Assembly: GCF_932526225.1 (NCBI RefSeq)
Contig: NC_064045.1
Coordinates: 5,407,498 to 5,471,497 of the forward strand
Direction: 5' to 3'
DNA: 64,000 bases
Source: Nematostella vectensis
Taxonomy: Eukaryota > Cnidaria > Anthozoa > Actiniaria > Edwardsiidae
The position numbers and the translations under genes were made by a program. Shown here piece after piece: positions 1 to 11,300 of the stretch (positions within the stretch are counted from its first letter, which is position 1; each line of letters opens with the position of its first letter). The notes under the pieces are model-generated. The model had not been told where the DNA came from, ran no database searches, and was given only the letters and a program-made list of their open reading frames with translations.

Positions 1-4
1 CTGA

Positions 5-361
5 AGCGTGACATAAGAGAATGTTTTAATGTATTATTGTACTCACATGACAAAAAAGCGGGAGATTTGCTAGGGAACTTAAGCAAACACGTTTCTCGAC
101 GACAGACGGCAACAGGAAGTAGATAATCTTTATGTTTAACGCTATCGCAAAGCTAGAAGGTTTCATACTTTAGACTGCGTGGTAAAATAGATACGTCTTC
201 TGTCATTGGAATTGAGCAAAAACATTAAAAAGACGGAAAACGTTAAACTTCCGGTTGCCGTCTGTCGTTCAGAAACATGTTTGCTTAAGTTCCCTGACGC
301 GTGACATAAGTGGAAGTTTAAATGTACTACATTATTGTACTCACATGTGAAATAAGTGGGA
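5..361. repeat. Imperfect direct repeat of the receptor A exon-2 donor region flanking the MITE
   Basis: Bases 5-69 (GCGTGACATAAG to GGGAGATTT) resemble bases 298-364. Both copies keep the minus-strand sequence CATGTGAGTACAATAAT, that is, the exon-2 donor. The MITE at 72-295 lies between them, so a duplicated donor lies about 300 bases into the intron. Confidence 0.6.
72..295. mobile_element. MITE-like element with ~45-50 bp terminal inverted repeats
   Basis: The left end (AGGGAACTTAAGCAAAC, followed by ACGACAGACGGCAAC) is repeated in reverse complement at the right end (GTTGCCGTCTGTCGTTC then GTTTGCTTAAGTTCCCT). The arms match over about 45-50 bases with a few differences, the core is about 125 bp, and there is no coding capacity. 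It sits in receptor A just beyond the donor of exon 2. No clean target-site duplication was found; the flanks are instead a longer imperfect direct repeat. Confidence 0.65.
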
Positions 362-3300
362 GATTTACTGCGGCAGCAATGCGTGCTTGTATGGAGCACT
401 GACAGGCGAGCCCCATGATCACATCCACCCTTTTCTCGATGAACTCCAGCATTTGGTCAATGGAGCGTTGCTCATCACACCTCGTGTCACTCCACACAAA
501 AGATAGGTGATGCCCTACGTGGGAATAAACATCTTATGAGCGCCACACAAAGGATAGGTGATGCCCTACGTGGGGATAAACATCTTATGAGCTCAACACA
601 AAAGATAGGTGATGCCCTACGTGGGGATAAACATTTTATGGGCTCAACACATAAGATAGGTGATGCCCTGTGCAGGGATAAAATCTTATGAGCTCAACAC
701 AAAGGATAGGTGATGCCCTGTGCGGGGATAAACATCTTATGAGCTCCACACAAAGGATAGGTGATGCCCTGTGTGGGGATAAACATCTTATGAGCTCAAC
801 ACAAAAGATAGGTGATGCCCTACGTGGGGATAAACATTTTATGGGCTCAACACAAAGGATAGGTGATGCCCTGTGCAGGGATAAAATCTTATGAGCTCAA
901 CACAAAGGATAGGTGATGCCCTGTGTGGGGATAAACATCTTATGAGCTCAACACAAAGAATAGGTGATGCCTTGTGCGGGGATAAACATCTTATGAGCTC
1001 AACACAAAGGATAGGTGATGCCCTGTGTGGGGATAAACATCTTATGACCTCCACACAAAGGATAGGTGATGCCCTACGTGGGGATAAACATCTTATGAGC
1101 TCAACACAAAGGATAGGTGATGCCCTACGTGGGGATAAAAAACTTTATGAGCGCCACACAAAGGATAGGTGATGCCCTACGTGGGGATAAACATCTTATG
1201 AGCTCAACACAAAGGATAGGTGATGCCCTACGTGGGGATAAACATCTTATGAGCTCAACACAAAGGATAGGTGATGCGTTATGTGGGGATATTTAAACAT
1301 CTTATGAGCTCAACACAAAGGATAGGTGATGCCCTACGTGGGGGTAAACATCTTATGAACTCCATACAAAGGATAGGTGATGCCCTGTTTTGGGATAAAC
1401 ATCTTATGAGCTCAACACATAGGATAGGTGATGCCCTACGTGGGGATAAACATCTTATGAGCTCCACACAAAGGATAGGTGATGCCCTACGTGGGGATAA
1501 ACATCTTATGAGCTCAACACAAAGGATAGGTGATGCGTTATGTGGGGATAAACATCTTATGAGCTCAACACAAAGGATAGTGATGCCCTACGTGGGGATA
1601 AACATCTTTTGAACTCCACACAAAGGATAGGTGATGCCCTACGTGGGGATAAACATCTTATGAACTCCACATAAAGGATAGGTGATGCCCTTTATGGGGA
1701 TAAGCATCTTATAAGCTCCACAGAAAGGTTAGGTGATGCCCTACGTGGGGATAAACATCTTATGAGCTCCACACAAAGGATAGGTAATGCCCTACGTGGG
1801 GGTAAACATTTTATGAACTCCACATAAAGGATAGGTGATGCCCTTTTTGGGGATAAACATCTTATGAGCTCCACATAAAGGATAGGTGATGCTATACGTG
1901 GGGATAAACATATTATGAGCTCAACACAAAGGATAGGTGATGCGTTATGTGGGGATATTTTAACATCTTATGAGCTCAACACAAAGGATAGGTGATGCCC
2001 TACGTGGGGATAAACATCTTATGAACTCCACATAAAGGATAGGTGATGCCCTTTGTGGGGATAAACATCTTATGAGCTCCACATAAAGGATAGGTGATGC
2101 CCTACGTGGGGGAAAACATCTTATGAACACCACATAAAGGATAGGTGATGCGTTATGTGGGGATATTTAAACATCTTATGAGCTCCATACAAAGGATAGG
2201 TGATGCCCTGTGTGAGGATAAACATCTTATGAGCTCCACACAAAGGATAGGTGATGCCCTACGTGGGGGTAAATACTTATAAACTCCACATGAAGGATAG
2301 GTGATGCGTTATGTGGGGATATTTAAACATCTTATGAGCTCAACACAAAGGATAGGTGATGCTCTACGTGGGGATAAACATCTTATGAGCTCAACACAAA
2401 GGATAGGTGATAAGTTATGTGGGGATATTTAAACATCTTATGAGCTCCACACAGAGGATAGGTAATGCCCTACGTGGGGATAAACATCTTATGAGCTCCA
2501 CACAAAGGATAGGTGATGCCCTGTGTGGGGATAAACATCTTATGAGCTCAACACATAGGATAGGTGATGCCCTACGTGGGGATAAACATCTTATGAGCTC
2601 CACACAAAGGATAGGTGATGCCCTACGTGGGGATAAACATCTTATGAGCTCCACACAAAGGATAGGTGATGCCCTGTGTGGGGATAAACATCTTATGAGC
2701 TCAACACAAAGGATAGGTGAAGCCTAACGGGGGAATAAACATCTTGTGAGCTCAACACAAAGGATAGGTGATGCCCTACGTGGGGATAAACATCTTATGA
2801 GCTCCACACAAAGGATAGGTGATGCTATACGTGGGGATAAACATATTATGAGCTCAACACAAAGGATAGGTGATGCGTTATGTGGGGATATTTTAACATC
2901 TTATGAGCTCAACACAAAGGATAGGTGATGCCCTACGTGGGGATAAACATCTTATGAACTCCACATAAAGGATAGGTGATGCCCTTTGTGGGGATAAACA
3001 TCTTATGAGCTCCACATAAAGGATAGGTGATGCCCTACGTGGGGATTAACATCTTATGAGCTCCACACAAAGGATAGGTGATGCCCTACGTGGGGGTAAA
3101 CATCTTATGAGCTCAGCACAAAGGATAGGTGATGCTCTACATGAGGGTAAACATTTTATGAACTCCTCATAAAGGATAGGTGATGCCCTACGTGGGGATA
3201 AACATCTTATGAGCTCAACACAAAGGATAGGTGATGCCCTACGTGGGGGTAAACATCTTATGAGCTCAACACAAAGGATAGGTGATGCTCTACGTAAGGG

Positions 3301-6300
3301 TAAACATTTTATGAACTCCACATAAAGGATAGGTGATGCCCTTTGTGGGGATAAACATCTTATGAGCTCGATATAAAGGATAGGTGATGCCCTACGTGGG
3401 GGTAAACATCTTATGAACTCCAGATAAAGGATAGGTGATGCGTTATGTGGGGATATTCAAACATCTTATGAGCTCAACACAAAGGATAGGTGATGCATTA
3501 TGTGGGGATAATTAATCAACTTATGAGCTCCACACAAAGGATAGGTGATGCCCTACGTGGAGATAAACATCTTATGAGCTCAACACAAAGGATAGGTGAT
3601 GCGTTATGTGGGGATATTTAAACATCTTTTGAGCTCAACACAAAGGATAGGGGATGCCCTACGTGGGGGTAAACATCTTATGAACTCCATACAAAGGATA
3701 GGTGATGCCCTACGTGGGGATAAACATCTTATGAGCTCCACACAAAGGATAGGTGATGCCCTGTGTGTGGAAAAACATCTTATGAGCTCATTACATAGGA
3801 TAGGTGATGCCCTACGTAGGGATAAACATCTTATGAGCTCCACACAAAGGATAGGTGATGCCATACGTGGGGATAAACATCTTATGAGCTCAACACAAAG
3901 GATAGGTGATGCCCTGTTGGGGGATAAACATCTTATGAGCTCAACACAAAGGATAGGTGATGCCCTACGTGGGAATAAACATCTTATGAGCCCAACACAA
4001 AGGATAGGTGATGCCCTACGTGGGGATAAACATCTTATGAGCTCAACACAAAAGATAGGTGATGCGTTATGTGGGATATTTAAACATTTTATGAACTCCA
4101 CACAAAGGATAGGTGATGCCCTACGTGGGGATAAACATCTTATGAGCTCAACACAAAGGATAGGTGATGCATTATGTGGGATATTTAAACATCTTATGAG
4201 CTCCACACAAAGGATAGGTGATGCCCTACGTGGGGATAAACATCTTATGAGCTCAACACAAAGGATAGGTGATGCCATACGTGGGGATAAACATCTTATG
4301 AGCTCCACACAAAGGATAGGTGATGCCCTGTTGGGGGATAAACATCTTATGAGCTCAACACAAAGGATAGGTGATGCCCTACGTGGGGATAAACATCTTA
4401 TGAGCTCAACACAAAGGATAGGTGATGCCCTACGTGGAGATAAACATCTTATGAGCTCAACACAAAGGATAGGTGATGCGTTATGTGGGATATTTAAACA
4501 TCTTATGAGCTCCACACAAAGGATAGGTGATGCCCTACGTGGGGATAAACATCTTATGAGCTCAACACAAAGGATAGGTGATGCGTTATGTGATGATATT
4601 TAAACATCTTATGAGCTCCACACAAAGGATATGTGATGCCCTACGTGGGGATAAACATCTTATGAGCTCAACACAAAGGATAGGTGATGCCCTACGTGGG
4701 GATATACACCTTATGAGCTCCACACAAAGGATAGCTGATGCTATACGTGGTGATAAACATCTTATGAGCTCAACACAAAGGATAGGTGATGCGTTATGTT
4801 GGGATATTTTAACATCTTATGAGCTAAACACAAAGGATAGGTGATGCCCTTCGTGGGGATAAACATCTTATGAACTCCACATAAAGGATAGGTGATGCCC
4901 TTTGTGAGGATAAACATCTTATGAGCTCCATTTAAAGGATAGGTGATGCCCTACGTGGGGATAAACATCTTATGAGCTCCACACAAAGGATAGGTGATGC
5001 CCTACGTGGGGGTAAACATCTTATGAGCTCAACACAAAGGATAGGTGATGCTCTACGTGGGGGTAAACATTTTATGAACTCCACATAAAGGATAGGTGAT
5101 GCCCTTTGTGGGGATAAACATCTTATGAGCTCGACATAAAGGATAGGCGATGCCCTACGTGGGGATAAACATCTTATGAGCTCGACATAAAGGATAGGCG
5201 ATGCCCTACGTGGGGATAAACATCTTATGAGCTCAACACAAAGGATAGGTGATGCCCTACGTGGGGATAAACATCTTATGAGCTCAACACAAAGGATAGT
5301 GATGCCCTACGGGGGGATGAACACTTTATGAGCTCAACACAAAGGATAGGTTATGCCCTACGTGAGGATAAATATCTTGTAAGCTCAACACAAAGGATAG
5401 GTGATGCCCTACGTGGGGGTAAACATCTTATGAGCTCCACACAAAGGATAGGTGATACTATACGTGGGGATAAACATCTTATGAGCTCCACATTAAGGAT
5501 AGGTGATGCCCTTTGTGGGGATAAACTCTTTATGAGCTCAACACAAAGAATAGGTGATGCCCTACGTGGGGGTAAACATCTTATGAGCTCCACACAAAGG
5601 ATAGGTGATGCTATACGTGGGGATAAACATCTTATGAGCTCCACACAAAGGATAGGTGATGCTCTGTGTGAGGATAAACATCTTATGAGCTCCACACAAA
5701 GGATAGGTGATGCTATACGTGGGGATAAACATCTTATGAGCTCCACACAAAGGATAGGTGATGCCCTACGTGGGGATAAACATCTTATGAGCTCCACACA
5801 AAGGATAGGTGATGCCCTACGTGGGGATAAACATCTTATGAGCTCCACACAAAGGATAGGTGATGCTCTACGTGGGGATAAACATTTTATGAGCTCCACA
5901 CTAAGGATAGGTGATGCCCTGTGTGGGGGTAAACATTTTATGAGCTCCACATTAAGGATAGGTGATGCCGTTTGTGGTGATAAACATTTTATGAGCGCCA
6001 CACAAAGGATAGGTGATGCCGGGCGAGGAAAAACATTTTATGAGCTCGACACAAAGGACAAATGATGCCAAGTGAAGATATGAGGAGAAATATCTCATGC
6101 GCTCAACGACGAGTGGTCGTACGTATTGAAACAAGTATTTTATAAACTTTAGCCAACAAAACGACATTAGCCCTTCACGTTATCGTGAAAATGTTATAAA
6201 TTTTGGTGACAAAATAAATGTTTTAGATAAATTTCTGTATTCTCTAAGTTGAATGTTTGTCACCTTACGACTAGGTAGTATTTTGCCATTTATATCACGT

Positions 6301-7309
6301 TTGCTTGTTTATGAAACGCTAAAATATACGTTTGTGCTGTTGATTTGAATTTAAAAGATTGGCCGGCAACCTTATCAAAACTTGTTATTTCTATAATAAT
6401 ATTATTCTATGCGATAATGAATGTTGAATCACCCGCTCACAGTTTATTCCCTTTGTCAATAAATTACACGAGTGGCCAGCAAGCCCAAAATGCCCCACGT
6501 AACTAAAAATGATAATTGGCATCAATTGATAATAATTGATATCAGTTTACCTAATGGTTATCAATTGATATCGAAAATTGATAACAATTGATAATCAAAA
6601 TTTGAAATTAATAGAAAATGATAAGTAATCGAATTGATAACAGTTGATAATCAAGTCAATTTAATCAATATAAATCGAAAAGTGATTTATAGCTAAAATG
6701 CGCCGAATCAATTAATAATAATCGATAACAATTGATGACGGGAAAATGTGGATGAGTATCAATTGCTAATAATAATTGAAAACCATTTAGTAATTTGATA
6801 TGAATTCTTATTAATTGCTTTTTGATTATCAATTTCATCAATAGTTACGTCGGGAATAACGTGAGTAATATGCGCGCCTAATAGGATATTACGCAAAAAC
6901 GATGTTGGATTACATGTAGAACCGGGTTACTTCAGATGACTAAAATGACAATAACAGTGCACGGTTTATAGAGATTTTATCCAAGAGTAAAGTTGAATCA
7001 CCTGGAGGTACTTAATCGGAAGAAGTCAAAACTAATAAAAAGCCAATAACGCACGCATCTTATAAAGACTTTCCTCACAGTAAATACAATACCTGGTAGT
7101 AGTTTACTTTCGTTGTTGATGCGATCCACAGTCACACTAATGGCGGCCGCGTGGAATTTTCCGGCAGCTCCGCTCGCTGCGTCGTAACCACCAGTCATGT
7201 TGTATGGGACGAGAAGAGCAATGGTGATGTTTTTACCTTCACAAGTAACGAATAAATAAAACATCACACCAAGCCAACAGCTACAATTTGAGCTTGAATG
7301 GAGTTTCAT
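345..7309 (-). CDS. Receptor A: ANF-receptor-domain (NPR/receptor guanylate cyclase-like) protein, 5' part only
   Basis: Two exons are supported: 7309-7093 and 514-345; the gene continues past the left edge. Exon 1 opens with Met and a hydrophobic signal peptide, then the start of a periplasmic-binding-like ligand domain (ITIALLVPYNM), and ends in LLPG at a GT donor in phase 1. Exon 2 begins after TAG at 515 and reads HHLSFVWSDTRCDEQ, later GLACQCSIQARIAAAVNLP, and ends LISH before a GTGAGT donor. These line up with receptor B residue for residue (LLPG-RSFDFVWNATTC; GPGCSCETQARVASALNVP). The family binds extracellular ligands and, in full-length members, drives a cytoplasmic guanylate cyclase; neither the membrane nor the catalytic part is in view. 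The intron of about 6.6 kb is mostly a 51-bp array whose last unit supplies the acceptor and first codons of exon 2. Function as an NPR is inferred from family resemblance only. Confidence 0.75.
489..6065. repeat. 51-bp minisatellite, about 105-110 units, in receptor A intron 1
   Basis: The typical plus-strand unit is 51 bp, with core GGATAGGTGATGCCCTACGT then GGGGATAAACATCTTATGAG and CTC(A/C)ACACAAA. Variant units replace CCCTACGTGGGGATAAAC with GCGTTATGTGGGGATATTTAAAC. Because 51 is 17 codons, both strands have long open frames (for example repeated MSSTQRIGDALRGDKHL on plus). On the transcribed minus strand each unit reads TTTATCCCCACGTAG then GGCATCACCTATCC, the same as the acceptor and first codons of receptor A exon 2 at 514. 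The unit therefore contains an intron-exon junction. In the receptor frame each unit meets a TAA soon after VWSS. Confidence 0.95.
6505..6850. repeat. AT-rich segment of ATTGATAA / TATCAATTG motifs
   Basis: Many overlapping copies of ATTGATAA and its complement TTATCAAT, including palindromic TATCAATTGATA, lie in receptor A intron 1 just downstream of exon 1. No regular period and no coding potential were seen. Confidence 0.6.
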
Positions 7310-8346
7310 TGTGAGTCAATATTTTTTAAACAAAAACAACGAATTCTATTTTGTAACAGTTCAGATGTCGGGTATTTTTAAAAGTGCCCTCTTGTTCTTG
7401 CAGAGCTTGAAGTCAACGTTTCAAAGTTAAGACCATTCTTTATGAAGGCAATAAAGGGTTTCACCATAAAATGTGTTCATTAATGGCTTTCTCAATTCCT
7501 GTTACCATGAGTAATTAAAAAATGGATCTTGAGAAATAAGAGTACTTTTTAAGGCGCGATTAATCTTCAGAACCAAGAATAAAACTAATAAAAAAAATTA
7601 TCAATCTCTTTCCAGAGTTGCTGTAGAACTAAACTTCCATTTTCCGGTTTCTTCGTTCCTTGTATAAGGCCAATATCTCGTTGAATTTTAAGCAGACAAT
7701 ATCGCTCTAATCCACCCCAACTTTGTCAAAACATTGACAGCAATGGTAAAATTGTTGACAATAAAAAGCGTTAGTTTCCGATTCCATCCGGTCTCCAATT
7801 GCGAAATTGTAGTTCTCCAAAACGATTCCAATTAAACCTGATAGAGAAAATCGAGCTCTTAATTTGAATACATCACCCGCGGCTCACTAAATAAGCAAGA
7901 AAAAAAGTATTACACTTTCGTAATACAAATATTTATATCAGAAATCCTAAAAAGTGCTTTTCATGGGCAAATATTAAAAACTTCCCTGCTGTGTTTCTTA
8001 TTCACCATCGGTTCAGTTTAGAATAAGGAAACTTGATATAGATCATCGAATTGCTAATTGCTTCATGAAAGTCGCAGCCTAAAAAAGATTTTAAATGTCG
8101 TAGCTAGGGAACCAAGTGCTGTATGAAAAGGCGGTGTTTGAGAAGGGATGAATTTGATACTTTAATATCTCTTAAGATGTAAGGATCTAGGAAGGCAAGC
8201 CGATTGGAGGACTTAATCTGTTTTGGACTGTTATTGGTGCGCGTCTTTTCACCAGACATTTCGTCTTGTTGTGAATAAACAAAAAAACGGTTTTTCGCTA
8301 TCATGTTTTGCGAAGAAAAGAGAGCAAGGTTACATGAAATAATTAC
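7310..8346. other. Interval between receptor B last recognised exon and receptor A start
   Basis: This kilobase should hold the 3' end of receptor B and the promoter of receptor A. Several good acceptor-like tracts exist on the minus strand (for example CTTTTTTAG at about 8080 and CTTGCTTATTTAG at about 7887), but reading on from them meets early stops. A minus-strand YWPYTRNEE string at about 7675-7650 recalls the juxtamembrane WP motif of NPRs, without a convincing splice site. I do not call an exon. Confidence 0.4.
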
Positions 8347-11300
8347 CTTAAAAGCACCTGTTGTAGCAATTTCCATGTATTCATAAGTTTTGATATCTGA
8401 CTGTGCAAAGTTCCAAATTACTTTACCTCCTGTTGAAAGAAACCTCCTCCCCCTCTCCCCTATATCAATCAATGGCAGTCATTTTTCTAAATGGTCTACA
8501 CGAGCCTGGGGCGAGAGCGCGGGGACCTATAATCTTATAAAATCGCTAGGTCCTGAGCCTATTTCAAAATGGCGGCAAAAACATTGCGAAATTCTCGACG
8601 TCCCAATTTCTAGGGCGACAAAAAATGCAACAACAAAAAATGATTGAAGCGGACTTCCAAATACGGTATGTAATGTCCTAATAATGATTTTACTGAGCGA
8701 AGTAGAAAAAGGGTTTCTTAAAATAAGATTGATTGATTGTCCCCGACCCCACTATCTGGCTCTTGTACAAGTAAACCTAAATATATATTAAAGAACAACA
8801 ACATTCCCGACGGAAAAAAACGGAAAAATTGCCAAGCGTTGGTTTAGATACCTCGTTTTCGTCTATCTTTTGGCGGCTGGTTCCCAGGCCATCGCACGGT
8901 CCCGTTCATTTTAATCACGTGATCTCCCCGGCTGTTTACTCCAAATCTCCCGATGACAATAAATGACTCTATGTTTTAAAAACACAATCAGCATCATATC
9001 ATAAGAAACTTTATCCCTGTAAATGCAATATCCCATAGTCTACTTTAATACATTAATCGACGAAAAATAACCACAATAAAACGAAATTATTAAAATAAAG
9101 TTGAAATTACTATTCACTAGATGTGAATGTCGATTACTGCATTCAGTTTGATAAAGGGGGAGCGATAATTGTGAGCTTAAAATATTTCTCGGCTTGAACG
9201 TGTCCACTAATTAGGTGTGAAAGATCAAATTTGTTATTGTTTTTAAAGGCGCTCTAGAATTCCGACTCGTCATTATCTGACTGAATATGAGAGCACTTTG
9301 TGGGTGGCTACAGAGCCGTATTAGACCTGGAAATATTGGGGGAGGGGAGAAGGAGGTACGACACTGAGACATAATGAAAAATGCAAACAGCTTTCTCCCT
9401 ATGGTCAATTCTAATTTTCAAATTTCAAAAATATACTAGGGGGGGCATCGGCCTTGGGGATTTGTCCCCGCTTTACCCTCCCTCTCTCCCAAAGCCGCAT
9501 TGTCACCAGTTTACTTCCGGAGGTCCGACGGAAACCTCAACCGTTAAAAGACAAAAGAATCTGTTAAAATCCGAGATATTAAACAGGCCATCCGCTCTAA
9601 ATTATCAATCACATCCTAAAAGAAACTTCCAATAAACACACTGCTTTCAATATTTAGAAATGTTTTCGCGTTTTCCGTTAAAAATCATCGGGTATTGTTA
9701 CGTAACCGACCGGAAGTAAACTGGTGACAATGCGGCTTTCATTCTCCTAATTCGTCCCTCTTTTGAAAACAGGGTAAGCGAGTCCTCTCTTCTGACTAGA
9801 TTTTTTTTATAGAAAAGGCGTTATTACCTGTGGGTGTTTGTCTGTAATCCATCAAAACAAGGTCAAAGTCAACATCGCCATTAGAATCGATATAGCGATC
9901 ATAGCCTGTGATACCTGTAACGGACCAGGACAATAGATGCATTCATATTAGAGATGCATTCATATTTTGGTGCATAGTGGTCAAATACTTACTGGTGTAT
10001 GATGTATTGTGCAGCTTAGACATGACTAGTTTCCCATCAGATATGCTAGCTCCTGATGCCAGACTTCTGTTGACCGCGATGGCAAACTGAACAATCGCGT
10101 CATATAAATACGCCCCTTGGATAGGTGGCTACAAGCAAAGAAATATTTAAATGGGACGGAGAAAAGGGCGTTCCAGAGATTATCGATATTTGGACGGAGA
10201 AAGAGACGATCCAGGGGACATCGATATTTGGACGAAGAAAGAGATGTACCAGAGGGTATCGATATTTGGACGGAGAAAGAGATGTACCAGAGGGTATCGA
10301 TATTTGGACGGAGAAAGAGACGTACCAGAGGGTATCGATATTTGGACGGAGAAAGAGGCGTACCAGAGGGTATCGATATTTGGACGGAGAAAGAGACGTA
10401 CCAGAGGGTATCGATATTTGGACGGAGAAAGAGGCGTACCAGAGGGTATCGATATTTGGACGAAGAAAGAGGCGTACCAGAGGGTATCGATATTTGGACG
10501 GAGAAAGAGACGATCCAGAGGACATCGATATTTGGACGGAGAAAGAGACGATCCAGAGGACATCGATATTTGGACGGAGAAAGAGACGATCCAGAGGACA
10601 TCGATATTTGGACGAAGAAAGAGATGTGCCAGAGGGTATCGATATTTGGACGGAGAAAAAGACGTACCAGAGGGTATCGAAATTTGGACGGAGAAAGAGG
10701 CGTTCCAGAGGGTATCGATATTTGGACGGAGATAAAGACGTACCAGAGATTATCGATATTTGGATGGAGAAAGAGATGTACCAGAGGGTATCGATATTTG
10801 GACGGAGAAAGAGATGTACCAGAGGGTATTGATATTTGGACGGAGAAAGAGATGTACCAGAGGGTATCGATATTTGAACGGAGAAAGAGGCGTTCCAGAG
10901 GGTATCGATATTTGGACGGAGATAAAGACGTACCAGAGATTATCGATATTTGGATGGAGAAAGAGATGTACCAGAGGGTATCGATATTTGGGTGGAGAAA
11001 GAGATGTACCAGAGGGTATCGATATTTGGACGGAGAAAGAGATGTACCAGAGGGTATCGATATTTGGACGGAGAAAGAGGCGTACCAGAGGGTATCGATA
11101 TTTGGACGAAGAAAGAGATGTACCAGAGGACATCGATATTTGGACGGAGAAAGAGACGATCCAGAGGACATCGATATTTGGACGAAGAAAGAGATGTACC
11201 AGAGGGTATCGATATTTGGACGGAGAAAGAGATGTACCAGAGGGTATCGATATTTGGACAAAGAAAGAGGCGATCCAGAGGACATCGATATTTGGACGAA

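Noticed and set aside
3596-4603. 335-codon plus frame (repeated MSSTQRIGDALRGDKHL) and a 303-codon minus frame
   Set aside because: The 51-bp unit is a multiple of three, so frames persist by default. Both strands are open, neither starts in a gene-like context, and the array is intronic to receptor A.
489-6065. CRISPR-like regular array
   Set aside because: The whole unit repeats with no unique spacers, and this is animal DNA.
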